Source: Sphingomonadales bacterium (GTDB lineage: Bacteria > Pseudomonadota > Alphaproteobacteria > Sphingomonadales > Sphingomonadaceae). Taken from it: DNA of 39,815 bases. The notes beneath the pieces were generated by a model. That model made no database searches, had not been told where the DNA came from, and saw only the letters and a program-made list of their open reading frames with translations. A program made the position numbers and the translations under genes. Location: assembly GCA_014763545.1 (NCBI GenBank), contig JACXVD010000023.1:1-39815 (forward strand). The letters run 5' to 3'. Shown here one piece after another: positions 25,792 to 34,162 of this stretch (its first letter is position 1; each line of letters starts with the position of its first letter).

Positions 25792-26445
25792 ATGGACGAT
25801 CGTTTCAATACCGCAGCCGGGTGGGTCCTTTTCTCGGGCGTCGTCGCGCTCGGTCTCGGCACAGTCAGCTCACACTATTTTTCGGCCGACAAGGTGCATG
25901 CGCCGCATGAAGGCGGCTACCCCGTCCAGGCGGAAGAGGACACCGGCGGCGCGGCCCAGGGCCCCTCGCTCGCAACCCTGCTGGCGACCGGCGATGCGGC
26001 CAAGGGCGAAAAGATCTTCGCCAAGTGCACCGCCTGCCACACGATCAACGCGGGCGGCGCCAATGGCATTGGCCCGAACCTGCACGGCGTGGTCGGCGAA
26101 CCGATCGGCAAGGGCGCCGGCGGCTTCGCCTTCTCCGATGCGCTCGCAGCCGTGGGCGGCAACTGGACCTTCGACCAGCTCGACAAGTGGCTCACCAGCC
26201 CGCGCGCTTTTGCGAACGGCACGAAGATGAGCTTCGCCGGCCTGTCGAACCCCGAAGATCGCGCCAATGTGATCCTTTATCTCAACAGCCAGGGTTCGAA
26301 CCTGCCGCTGCCTGCGCCCGAAGCCGCTCCCGCGGCCGACGATGCCGCCGCAGCGGGCGATGCGCCTGCTGGCGACGCTGCCGCGGCCCCGGCGGAAGGC
26401 GATGCTGCGGCCGCGCCTGCCGAAGCGGCCAAGACCGAAGGCTGA
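25792..26445 (+). CDS. Membrane-anchored class I cytochrome c (CycM/c552-like)
   Basis: 217 residues. An N-terminal uncleaved anchor (AAGWVLFSGVVALGLGTVSS) is followed by a linker and one haem c domain: C79-T-A-C82-H83, GIGPNLHGVVGEPIG, and Met146 in TKMSFAGL as sixth ligand. LSNPEDRANVILYLNSQ is the usual C-terminal helix. Such proteins carry electrons between the bc1 complex and cytochrome c oxidase in Alphaproteobacteria. The last approximately 45 residues are a low-complexity Ala/Pro/Asp/Glu tail, acidic and probably disordered. A single promoter in the pheA divergent region is likely. Confidence 0.93.
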   Translation: MDDRFNTAAGWVLFSGVVALGLGTVSSHYFSADKVHAPHEGGYPVQAEEDTGGAAQGPSLATLLATGDAAKGEKIFAKCTACHTINAGGANGIGPNLHGVVGEPIGKGAGGFAFSDALAAVGGNWTFDQLDKWLTSPRAFANGTKMSFAGLSNPEDRANVILYLNSQGSNLPLPAPEAAPAADDAAAAGDAPAGDAAAAPAEGDAAAAPAEAAKTEG

Positions 26446-26476
26446 GATCCTGTAGGATCGCGAGCGGCGGGGGCGG

Positions 26477-27142
26477 TCAGCCCTCGCCCTTGAACCCCTG
26501 CGCCACGACATACCACTCCGACGAGCCCTTGCGGCTCGCCGGGGGCTTGGCGTGTTTGACCATGCGAAAATGCTTCTTGAGCAGCGCGAGCAGGTCGTTG
26601 TCGGTGCCGCCTGCCAGCACCTTGGCCACGAAGGCGCCGCCCGGGGCGAGATTTTCGACCGCGAACCACGCAGCCGCCTCGACCAGCCCCATGGTGCGGA
26701 GATGGTCGGTCTGCTTGTGGCCCACCGTATTGGCCGCCATGTCCGACAGCACGAGGTCGGCCTTGCCGCCCAGCGCCTCTTCCAGCGCGGCGGGTGCGTC
26801 GTCGGCCATGAAATCCATCTGGAAGATCGTGACCCCTTCGAGCGGTTCGGTCTCCAGCAGGTCGATCCCGACCACCGCCGCCTGCGGCACTTTCAGCCGC
26901 ACCACCTGGCTCCACCCGCCGGGCGCGATGCCCAGGTCGACCACCCGCTTCGCACCTTTGAGCAGGCCGAATTTCTCGTCCAGTTCGATCAGCTTGTAGG
27001 CGGCGCGGCTGCGATAGCCTTCGGCCTTGGCCTGTTTGACGTATGGATCGTTGAGCTGTCGGGCGAGCCAGCGGGTGGACGAGGCGGAGCGCTTGCGCGC
27101 GGTCTTCACCCGTTTGTCGGGATCGCGGCCGGTCCGGGTCAT
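26477..27142 (-). CDS. rlmE: 23S rRNA (uridine-2552-2'-O)-methyltransferase
   Basis: 221 residues. The RrmJ/FtsJ fold is clear: GYRSRAAYKLIELDEKFGLL (catalytic Lys), VVDLGIAPGGWSQVV (SAM motif I), VLSDMAANTVGHKQTDH (Asp), GGAFVAKVLAGG (second Lys), SSEWYVVAQGFK (Glu). These give the K-D-K-E tetrad. It methylates the 2'-OH of U2552 in 23S rRNA. The N-terminal 30 residues are Arg/Lys-rich (RDPDKRVKTARKRSASS), as common in alphaproteobacterial homologues. The ATG overlaps the Ppx/GppA stop (ATGA). Confidence 0.96.
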   Translation of the reverse strand: MTRTGRDPDKRVKTARKRSASSTRWLARQLNDPYVKQAKAEGYRSRAAYKLIELDEKFGLLKGAKRVVDLGIAPGGWSQVVRLKVPQAAVVGIDLLETEPLEGVTIFQMDFMADDAPAALEEALGGKADLVLSDMAANTVGHKQTDHLRTMGLVEAAAWFAVENLAPGGAFVAKVLAGGTDNDLLALLKKHFRMVKHAKPPASRKGSSEWYVVAQGFKGEG

Positions 27143-28416
27143 TTGCGTCGCTCCCGCGAAATGGCGGCACGACTGCGCTCGCCCGCCACATCTGCGGCGA
27201 TCAGGCTGCGCAGGATGCCTTCGCGAATCCCGCGATCGGCCACGCCCAGCCGGTCCGCCGGCCAGATATCGAGGATCGCCTCGAGAATCGCACAGCCCGC
27301 CACCACCAGATCGGCGCGGTCGCTGCCGATGCACGGCAGGTCGCTGCGTTCCTTGGGCGACATGATCGCCAGCCGCCCGGTGATGTCGCGCATTGCGCCT
27401 GCAGGCACGATCAGCCCGTCGACCGCGCGCCGGTCGTATTGCGGCAGTTCGAGATGCAGGCTGGCCAGCGTCGTCACCGTGCCGCTGGTCCCGAGCAAGC
27501 GGATGTCGCGCTCGCGCGAAAAGCTTTCGACCCGCTCGGCGAAGGGGGCGAAACTGTCGCTGACGATGCGGTGCATCTCCGCGAAGCGCGCCTTGCGGCT
27601 CTCTTCGTCGCCTTCGGTGCGCCCGACCGTGTCGGTCAGCGATACCACGCCATAGGGCACGCTCTGCCAGTCGAGGATGCGCGGCACCGGCCCGCCTGGC
27701 TCGATCAGCACCAGTTCGGTCGACCCCCCGCCGATGTCGAAGATCATCGCCGGGCCTTCGCCCGATTCGAGCAGGATATGGCAGCCCAGCACCGCCAGTC
27801 GCGCCTCTTCCTCGGCGGAGATGATGTCGAGCAGGATGCCGGTCTCACGCCGCACCCGTTCGATGAATTCGGTGCCATTGGCCGCCCGGCGGCATGCCTC
27901 GGTCGCGACCGAGCGGGCGAGGTGGACATTGCGGCGGCGCAGCTTGTCGGCGCAGACCTTGAGCGCGCCCAGCGCGCGGTCCATCGCTTCCTGGCTCAGC
28001 GCCCCGCTATTCGCCAGCCCCTCTCCCAGCCTGACGACGCGGCTGAAGGCGTCGATCACGGTGAAATCCTCGCCCGCCGGGCGCGCGATCAGCAGCCGGC
28101 AATTGTTGGTGCCGAGGTCGAGCGCGGCATAGGCCTGCCGACGCGGGGGCTGCTCGCCGCCATTATGGGTGCGGGTCCCCTCGAATCGGTTCGCGTCAGG
28201 GCGCCCCGAATCGGGTCTGCGCGGGTCTGACTTCTTCGCCTGCGGGCCTGGATGGCCCTGCTTGCGCTCGTCGCGCGGCGTGCCCCGCTGGCTGCCGGGG
28301 TTGCGCTTGTCGGACTGCGGGGAACGCCTGTAGCGAAAATCGGCTACCTTGCCGGACCTGTGGCCCCCTTGCTTTCCAGCCCTTTTGTTCTCGTCCGGCG
28401 GAAGAAAATCCGCCAT
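27139..28416 (-). CDS. Ppx/GppA phosphatase family protein
   Basis: About 425 residues from ATG 28416; in-frame ATGs at 28440 and 28470 are alternatives without better ribosome binding sites. The ASKHA-fold core begins at AYAALDLGTNNCRLLI and includes SVATEACRRAANGTEFIERV, IISAEEEARLAVLG, MIFDIGGGSTELVLIE (phosphate 2 loop) and LLGTSGTVTTLASLHL. The family hydrolyses polyphosphate or pppGpp. The roughly 90 residues before the core are basic, Pro/Arg/Gly-rich and probably disordered, an unusual extension that may bind nucleic acid or ribosomes (inference). Translationally coupled to rlmE, a pairing that hints at a ribosome/stringent-response link. Confidence 0.92.
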   Translation of the reverse strand: MADFLPPDENKRAGKQGGHRSGKVADFRYRRSPQSDKRNPGSQRGTPRDERKQGHPGPQAKKSDPRRPDSGRPDANRFEGTRTHNGGEQPPRRQAYAALDLGTNNCRLLIARPAGEDFTVIDAFSRVVRLGEGLANSGALSQEAMDRALGALKVCADKLRRRNVHLARSVATEACRRAANGTEFIERVRRETGILLDIISAEEEARLAVLGCHILLESGEGPAMIFDIGGGSTELVLIEPGGPVPRILDWQSVPYGVVSLTDTVGRTEGDEESRKARFAEMHRIVSDSFAPFAERVESFSRERDIRLLGTSGTVTTLASLHLELPQYDRRAVDGLIVPAGAMRDITGRLAIMSPKERSDLPCIGSDRADLVVAGCAILEAILDIWPADRLGVADRGIREGILRSLIAADVAGERSRAAISRERRK

Positions 28417-28573
28417 ATTCCGTGTGTCTTTCCAATCCATCCGCGCAATAGCGCGAACACCTGAAGACATTGCTAGCGCGCGACGAGAGTTGCGGCAAGG
28501 GGAGGGTGGCCTGCGGCCTTGACCTGAGCCAATCGCGAAACTATGTGCGCCCCCTCGCCTGCAAAGGCCGTGT

Positions 28574-28647
28574 TGCCCCGTCGTCTAACGGCAAGACTAC
28601 GGACTCTGACTCCGTCAATTGAGGTTCGAATCCTCACGGGGCATCCA
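28574..28647 (+). tRNA. tRNA-Gln (anticodon CUG)
   Basis: Full cloverleaf by eye: acceptor TGCCCCG (28574-28580) pairs with CGGGGCA (28637-28643). The anticodon stem ACGGA/TCCGT encloses the loop CTCTGAC, with CTG at positions 34-36. The T arm is TGAGG-TTCGAAT-CCTCA. Discriminator T and an encoded CCA end at 28647. The U1-A72 pair is typical of bacterial tRNA-Gln. It lies between the divergent Ppx/GppA gene and the LOG-family gene. Confidence 0.97.
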
Positions 28648-28716
28648 TCCCATCCGCCACCGCCGCCGATCAGCTAGCGCTTGCCGCGCCCCTCCGGGCA
28701 TCCTAGATGCGCGGCA

Positions 28717-29592
28717 ATGACAAAGAAACATACGGACCGTGGTCTTGCCGACCACAAATTCTACCACGCCGGGCAGGAAGCTGCCTTCACCGAAGAAACC
28801 ACCCCCGGCACCCCGCAAACCCGCCATCCGGCCTATCGCCTCGCCTATCGCGACACCGATTTCCTGTTGCGCGACGAACTGCGCCCGGTGCGTTTCCAGC
28901 TCGAACTGCTCAAGCCGGAAATGCTGCTGGAAGAGGCGGGCGTCGGATCGACGCTGGTGATGTACGGGTCTGCCCGCATTCCCGCGCCGGAAAACGCCGA
29001 ACGAATGGTCGCCGATGCGACCGAGGAACGTCGCCCGATCGTGGAACGGCTGGCGGCCAATTCGAAATATTACGCCGAAGCCTACAAGCTGGCGCGGCTG
29101 GTCAGCGAGAAGGCGATCGTCGAGGAAGGCAAGCGCCAGTTCGTGATCTGCTCGGGCGGTGGGCCGTCGATCATGGAAGCGGCCAACAAGGGGGCGAGCG
29201 ACGCCGGATCGGAATCGATCGGGCTCAACATCGTGTTGCCGCACGAACAGGCGCCCAATCCCTACGTCACGCCCTATCTGTCGTTCCAGTTCCACTATTT
29301 CGCGCTGCGCAAGATGCATTTCCTGCTGCGCGCCCGGGCGGTGGCGGTGTTCCCCGGCGGCTTCGGCACGCTGGACGAATTCCTCGAACTGTTGACCCTG
29401 ATCCAGACCGGCAAGATGAAGCCGATCCCGGTGCTGCTGTTCGGCAAGGAATTCTGGACCAAGGTCGTCAATTTCGAGGCGCTGGCCGACGAAGGGACGA
29501 TCAACCATTCCGACCTCGACCTGTTCCGCTGGTGCGAAACCGCCGACGAGGCGTGGGATCACATCACCGGCTTCTACGACCTCGAACGCTAG
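28717..29592 (+). CDS. LOG family protein (nucleotide 5'-monophosphate nucleosidase type)
   Basis: 291 residues. The LOG signature PGGFGTLDE is present (VAVFPGGFGTLDEFLELL), with VICSGGGPSIMEAANKGASD, MYGSARIPAPENA and NIVLPHEQAPNPYVTPYLSF. This family cleaves the N-glycosidic bond of nucleoside monophosphates, either cytokinin precursors or, in bacteria such as E. coli PpnN, ordinary purine nucleotides. It was once mis-called lysine decarboxylase. At 291 residues it is longer than plant-type LOG proteins (about 200), with an N-terminal extension. ATG 28717 is used; longer readings start inside the tRNA 3' flank. Confidence 0.92.
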   Translation: MTKKHTDRGLADHKFYHAGQEAAFTEETTPGTPQTRHPAYRLAYRDTDFLLRDELRPVRFQLELLKPEMLLEEAGVGSTLVMYGSARIPAPENAERMVADATEERRPIVERLAANSKYYAEAYKLARLVSEKAIVEEGKRQFVICSGGGPSIMEAANKGASDAGSESIGLNIVLPHEQAPNPYVTPYLSFQFHYFALRKMHFLLRARAVAVFPGGFGTLDEFLELLTLIQTGKMKPIPVLLFGKEFWTKVVNFEALADEGTINHSDLDLFRWCETADEAWDHITGFYDLER

Positions 29593-29604
29593 TCGCGCGC
29601 GGGC

Positions 29605-30405
29605 TCAGCCGCGCCTGACCGCCTGATGGCCCAGCGGGCCGCTGCCCGCGCCGAAACCGGGCGCGGCCTCGATCGCCTGGAACACGAATTGGCGCGCCAG
29701 CCGCACGGCATGGTCCATCCGCTGGCCGTGGCCGAGCAGCGTGGCGATGGCGGATGACAGGGTGCAGCCCGTGCCATGGGTGTGGCGCGTGGCGATCCGG
29801 GCATGGTCGAATTCCAGCGCCGATCCGTCGGGGCTGACGAGGATGTCCTGCACCCGCTCGCCGCCGCCATGCCCGCCCTTGGCGAGGACGTGGGCATCGT
29901 GGCGCGCGGCCAGCGCGGCGGCAGCTTCGTAGATCGCCTCGCGGCCATCGAGCGCGGCGCCGCCCGACAGCGCGGCCAGTTCGGGCAGGTTCGGGGCGAT
30001 GATCGCCGCGCGGTCCATCAACACGCGGAATGCGGCCACCGTTGCCTCGTCGGCCAGCACGCTGCCGCTGGTGGCAACCATCACCGGATCGAACACCAGC
30101 GGCCCATCGAACGCGGCGAGTGCCCGCGCGGCGGCGCGGGCGATATCCGCCGAACCGAGCATCCCGATCTTCACCGCGTCGGCGCCGATGTCCGACAGGC
30201 AGGAATCCACCTGCTGTGCGACAAATTCGGGCGGCAGCAGCTCGACGCCCTGCACGCCCAGCGTGTTCTGCGCGGTGACTGCGGTGATCGCGCTCATGGC
30301 GTAGCCGCCGAGCATGGCGATGGTCTTGATATCGGCCTGGATCCCGGCGCCGCCGGACGAATCCGATCCGGCGATGGCGAGAATGCGGGGCGGCGTCCTG
30401 GTCAT
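29605..30405 (-). CDS. thiD: Hydroxymethylpyrimidine/phosphomethylpyrimidine kinase
   Basis: 266 residues, the normal ThiD length. ILAIAGSDSSGGAGIQADIK is the substrate-binding N-terminus; ALGGYAMSAITAVTAQNT-like (LGGYAMSAITAVTAQNTLG) and VFDPVMVATSGSVL follow. The ribokinase-type anion hole is in THGTGCTLSSAIATLLGHGQ. It phosphorylates HMP and HMP-P in thiamine synthesis. No THI-box riboswitch was recognised upstream. It converges with the LOG gene (12 bp apart). Confidence 0.96.
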   Translation of the reverse strand: MTRTPPRILAIAGSDSSGGAGIQADIKTIAMLGGYAMSAITAVTAQNTLGVQGVELLPPEFVAQQVDSCLSDIGADAVKIGMLGSADIARAAARALAAFDGPLVFDPVMVATSGSVLADEATVAAFRVLMDRAAIIAPNLPELAALSGGAALDGREAIYEAAAALAARHDAHVLAKGGHGGGERVQDILVSPDGSALEFDHARIATRHTHGTGCTLSSAIATLLGHGQRMDHAVRLARQFVFQAIEAAPGFGAGSGPLGHQAVRRG

Positions 30406-30478
30406 GGGGGAGGGAGTTAGGGCCGCGCGCCGGCTTCGACAAGTTCGGCCCGACCCCGCCGATGGCTGCGCGCGGGGT

Positions 30479-30703
30479 TCACCCCTTGTGCTTGCGCTCG
30501 GTGCTGGCCGGGTGCTGTTCCAGCAGCTTCCTTGCGCGCGTCGGGCGGTCCATCAGTTCGCCGCCGCAGTTGGGACAGCGATCGTCCAACGCATCGGCGC
30601 ACTCGGCGCAGAAGGTGCATTCGAAGCTGCAGATAAAGGCACCGGGCGCGTCGGCGGGAAGATCGCAGCCGCAGCGTTCGCAATCGGGGCGCATCTCCAG
30701 CAT
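30479..30703 (-). CDS. DUF1272 zinc-ribbon-like small protein
   Basis: 74 residues with cysteine pairs in RPDCERCGCDLP, CSFECTFCAECADAL and RCPNCGGEL, the DUF1272 pattern; zinc binding is likely. Function unknown. Its ATG overlaps the glmM stop (TGATG), so it is made from the glmM transcript. It ends 73 bp before the thiD start on the same strand. Confidence 0.92.
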   Translation of the reverse strand: MLEMRPDCERCGCDLPADAPGAFICSFECTFCAECADALDDRCPNCGGELMDRPTRARKLLEQHPASTERKHKG

Positions 30704-32040
30704 CAGCTTGCCGTCCTGACCGCGTCGCAGATGCGATCCACCACGCGTTCGACCTGCTGGCCATCGTCGCCTTCGGCCATGACGCGGATCAGCGGTTCGG
30801 TGCCCGACTTGCGGATCACCAGCCGCCCCTTGCCCGCCAGTTCTGCCTCGGCCTCGGCAATCACCGCCTTGACCGCATCGGCATCGAGCGGCGCGCCCGC
30901 TTCGTAGCGCACGTTCTTGAGCAATTGCGGGACGGGATCGAACTGGTGCAGCAATTCGCTGGCGGGTTTGCCCGAGCGGACCAGCCCGGCCAGCACGCGC
31001 AGTGCCGCCACCGTGCCATCGCCCGTGGTGCCGTAATCGAGCAGGATCATATGGCCCGATTGTTCGCCGCCGACGTTGAACCCGCCCTCACGCATGCGTT
31101 CGAGCACGTAGCGATCGCCGACCTGCGCGCGTTCCAGGGTCATGCCGCGATCGGCGAGGTGGCGTTCGAGCCCGAGGTTGGACATCACCGTCGCCACTAC
31201 CCCGCCGCCGCGCAAATCGCCGCGTTCGGCCATGCGGGTGGCGATCAGCGCCATGATCTGGTCGCCGTCGACCGTCTGCCCTTTCTCGTCCACCACGATC
31301 AGGCGGTCGGCATCGCCATCCAGCGCGATGCCGATATCGGCCCCTTCCTCGAGCACCTTGGCCTTGACCGCATCGAGCGAGGTCGATCCGACCCCGTCGT
31401 TGATATTGGTGCCATTGGGGGTGACGCCGATGGCGACGATGTCGGCGCCCAGTTCCCAGATAGCCGAAGGCGCGACCTGGTAGGCGGCGCCATTGGCGCA
31501 ATCGACCACCACTTTCAGGCCATCGAAGCGCACGTCGCTGGCGACCGATTGCTTGACCGCGTGGATATAGCGCCCGCGCGCATCTTCGATCCGCCGCGCC
31601 CGCCCGATTTCAGCGGAGGGAGCAAGCGGCTGGTCGATTTCGATGGCCGCTTCGATCGCCAGTTCGGCCTCGTCCGACAGTTTGAACCCGTCCGGCCCGA
31701 ACAGCTTGATCCCGTTGTCGGCAAAGGGATTGTGGCTGGCGGAGATCATCACGCCGAGGTCGGCCCGCATTTCGCGCGTGAGCAGCGCGATCGCCGGGGT
31801 CGGCAGCGGCCCGGTCATGATCACGTCCATCCCCACGCTGGTAAAGCCGGCGACCAGTGCGCTTTCCATCATATAGCCCGACAGGCGCGTATCCTTGCCG
31901 ATCACCACGCGGTGGCGATGGTCGCCGCGGCGGAAATAGCTGCCCGCCGCCTGGCCGACCCGCATCGCGGTGGCAGCCGTCATCACACCGGCATTGGTTC
32001 GCCCGCGGATCCCGTCGGTGCCGAAGAATTTGCGTCCCAT
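30703..32040 (-). CDS. glmM: Phosphoglucosamine mutase
   Basis: 445 residues. [19 protein letters not shown] opens the protein; the phosphoserine loop is [20 protein letters not shown], the Mg2+ loop [16 protein letters not shown], the sugar loop [19 protein letters not shown] and the phosphate-binding [15 protein letters not shown]. It converts glucosamine-6-phosphate to glucosamine-1-phosphate for peptidoglycan and LPS precursors. It is the first gene of a two-gene unit with the DUF1272 gene and is divergent from the symporter. Confidence 0.97.
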   Translation of the reverse strand: MGRKFFGTDGIRGRTNAGVMTAATAMRVGQAAGSYFRRGDHRHRVVIGKDTRLSGYMMESALVAGFTSVGMDVIMTGPLPTPAIALLTREMRADLGVMISASHNPFADNGIKLFGPDGFKLSDEAELAIEAAIEIDQPLAPSAEIGRARRIEDARGRYIHAVKQSVASDVRFDGLKVVVDCANGAAYQVAPSAIWELGADIVAIGVTPNGTNINDGVGSTSLDAVKAKVLEEGADIGIALDGDADRLIVVDEKGQTVDGDQIMALIATRMAERGDLRGGGVVATVMSNLGLERHLADRGMTLERAQVGDRYVLERMREGGFNVGGEQSGHMILLDYGTTGDGTVAALRVLAGLVRSGKPASELLHQFDPVPQLLKNVRYEAGAPLDADAVKAVIAEAEAELAGKGRLVIRKSGTEPLIRVMAEGDDGQQVERVVDRICDAVRTAS

Positions 32041-32165
32041 TGTCCCTCGCTCGCGCTTCGTGTCGGGCCAAGCCTGTAATTGCCAACGACTTCTGGCGCG
32101 TTAAGGAAGTGAAGGAAAGCGCGAAAGGAACGATTTTGGGGCAGGCAGACAAGCAGGACGAGGCG

Positions 32166-33389
32166 ATGGTGTCTGTCAGCCTGCCGGTGTGGTGGACCTT
32201 TGGCGGGCTCGTCGGCGGTCTTGTGCTCGGCCTGCTGCTGGCGGGCAGCGCGGCGATCCAGCCGATCCTTGCCGTGTCGGAACCGGTCGGCCAGCTGTGG
32301 CTGCGCGCCCTGCAGATGACGATCATTCCGCTGGTCGCGGCGCTGCTGGTGATCGGGATCGCCCAGATGGCAGAGGCTGCGCGGGCAGGCGCGGCGGCGC
32401 GGCGGATGCTGTTCTGGATCTTCGTCATGCTCACCGGTGGGGGGATCGCGACCGCCCTGCTGATGCCGCTGCTGCTGCGCGCCTTCCCGATCCCCGCTGC
32501 CGCTTCGGCGCTGCTGGCGGGCGGGGCGCAGGATGCCCAGCAGGTCCCGGGGGTGGCGGATTTCGTCATGTCGCTGGTCGCGCCCAATATCGTGGCCGCG
32601 GCGGCGGAGACGGCGATGCTGCCGCTGACGATCTTCTTCGCCCTGTTCGCGGTTGCCATCACCCGCCTGCCCGCGGTCCAGCGCGACAGCCTGCTGGGCC
32701 TGTTCCGCGCGCTCGGCAATGCGATGCTGGTGATGATCGGCTGGGTGCTGGGCCTGGCACCGGTGGGCGTATTCGCGCTGGCGATCGGCGTCGCCGCCCG
32801 CGCCGGGGGCGGCGCGGTGACGACGCTGGTGCATTACATCCTGTCGGTGTCCGCCATGGGGCTGGTGGTGTTGCTGGGCGGATACCTGCTCGCCGCGCTG
32901 GCCGGGCGGGTATCGCCGCTGCGCTTCGCCCGGGCGATCCTGCCGGCGCAGGCGGTGGCGATTTCCACCCAGAGCTCGCTTGCCAGCCTGCCGGCGATGC
33001 TTGCGTCAGCGCGGCGGCTCGACCTGCGCGAGGAGAGCGCCGATTTCGTGCTGCCGCTGTCGGTCGCCATCTTCCGCGCGACCAGCCCGGCAATGAACAT
33101 GGCGGTGGCGATCTATGTCGCGACGCTGGCGGGGGTCGAACTGACCCCGCTGACGCTGGCGGCAGGGATTGCGGTCGCACTGGTGATTTCGGTCGGATCG
33201 GTCAGCCTGCCCGGATCGATCAGTTTCGTCATTTCGATCGGCCCGATCGCGATTGCGATGGGCGTGCCGGTGGAGCCGCTCGCCCTGCTGGTGGCGGTGG
33301 AAATGCTGCCCGACATCATGCGCACGCTGGCCAATGTCACCGCCGATGTGGCGCTCGTCGCGGCAGTTGACCGGACCGGCAGGAAGTAG
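32166..33389 (+). CDS. Dicarboxylate/amino acid:cation symporter family (DAACS-like)
   Basis: 407 residues from ATG 32166 (AGGA seven bases upstream). TTG 32136 and GTG 32109 are in-frame alternatives. About eight membrane helices. The family is recognised from LWLRALQMTIIPLVAALLVI, APNIVAAAAE, the HP1-like STQSSLASLPAMLASARR and HP2-like SLPGSISFVISIGPIAIAM. The NMDGT motif of well-studied members, part of the sodium and substrate site, is replaced by ATSPAMNMAVAIY, so coupling or substrate may differ. Divergent from glmM. Confidence 0.88.
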   Translation: MVSVSLPVWWTFGGLVGGLVLGLLLAGSAAIQPILAVSEPVGQLWLRALQMTIIPLVAALLVIGIAQMAEAARAGAAARRMLFWIFVMLTGGGIATALLMPLLLRAFPIPAAASALLAGGAQDAQQVPGVADFVMSLVAPNIVAAAAETAMLPLTIFFALFAVAITRLPAVQRDSLLGLFRALGNAMLVMIGWVLGLAPVGVFALAIGVAARAGGGAVTTLVHYILSVSAMGLVVLLGGYLLAALAGRVSPLRFARAILPAQAVAISTQSSLASLPAMLASARRLDLREESADFVLPLSVAIFRATSPAMNMAVAIYVATLAGVELTPLTLAAGIAVALVISVGSVSLPGSISFVISIGPIAIAMGVPVEPLALLVAVEMLPDIMRTLANVTADVALVAAVDRTGRK

Positions 33390-33472
33390 GAAGGGGATCG
33401 GCAACCCATCGCCGCTTCGGGCGTTGGTTCAGCGAAGCTGTTCCCCCAGCACGCAACACGACAGGAGACACC

Positions 33473-34084
33473 ATGGCTTTCGAACTCATGCCGCTGCCCT
33501 ATAACAGCGATGCGCTCGCCCCGGCAATTTCGGCGGAAACGCTGAGCTTCCACCACGGCAAGCACCACAAGGCCTATATCGACAAGGCCAATGCCGCGAT
33601 CGAAGGCACCGACATGGCCGACGACAGCCTCGAAACCGTGATCGCCAAAGCGCGCGGCACCAACCAGGGCCTGTTCAACAACGCCGCGCAGAGCTGGAAC
33701 CACGGGTTCTACTGGTGCTCGCTGGCTGCCGAATCGGGCCATCCGTCGGACGAACTCGGCGCGATGATCGACGAAGCTTTCGGCTCGCTCGACGACCTCA
33801 AGGCGAAGCTCGCCGATCGCGGCGCGGGTCACTTCGCCAGCGGCTGGGTGTGGCTGGCCGAAAAGGACGGCAAGCTGTCGATCGAGGAAACGCACGATGG
33901 CGACACGCTGGCCGACAGCGGCTTCAACCCGCTGCTGACGATCGACGTGTGGGAACACGCTTATTACCTCGATCACCAGAATGCCCGCCCGAGCTATCTC
34001 AAGGCGGTGATCGACACCAAGCTCAACTGGGGCTTCGCCTCGGACAATCTCGCGCGCGGTTCGGCCTGGACCTATCCCGCCTGA
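33473..34084 (+). CDS. sodB: Iron superoxide dismutase
   Basis: 203 residues. Metal ligands are His27 (FHHGKHHKAY), His in SWNHGFYW, and Asp and His in DVWEHAYYLDH. The Gln in NNAAQSWNH (position used by Fe-type enzymes) favours iron. It dismutates superoxide in the cytoplasm. The ATG at 33473 has AGGAGA upstream. A hairpin terminator follows at 34110-34141. Confidence 0.97.
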   Translation: MAFELMPLPYNSDALAPAISAETLSFHHGKHHKAYIDKANAAIEGTDMADDSLETVIAKARGTNQGLFNNAAQSWNHGFYWCSLAAESGHPSDELGAMIDEAFGSLDDLKAKLADRGAGHFASGWVWLAEKDGKLSIEETHDGDTLADSGFNPLLTIDVWEHAYYLDHQNARPSYLKAVIDTKLNWGFASDNLARGSAWTYPA

Positions 34085-34109
34085 TTGCACGCGTAGGGCG
34101 ACATCTCGG

Positions 34110-34141
34110 GGCCCGCTGCCGCATCATCGCGGTGGCGGGCC
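34110..34141 (+). terminator. Hairpin terminator after sodB
   Basis: 13-base arms (34110-34122 and 34129-34141) with two non-Watson-Crick positions and a 6-base loop (ATCATC), then TTATTC. It lies 25 bp after the sodB stop and just before the convergent AI-2E transporter gene, so it may serve both. Confidence 0.65.
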
Positions 34142-34162
34142 TTATTCGTGGAGCGGCGGCGC

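Noticed and set aside
26446..26459. Small inverted repeat GATCC-TGTA-GGATC after the cytochrome c gene
   Set aside because: Only 5-bp arms and no U-run; too weak to call a terminator with confidence.
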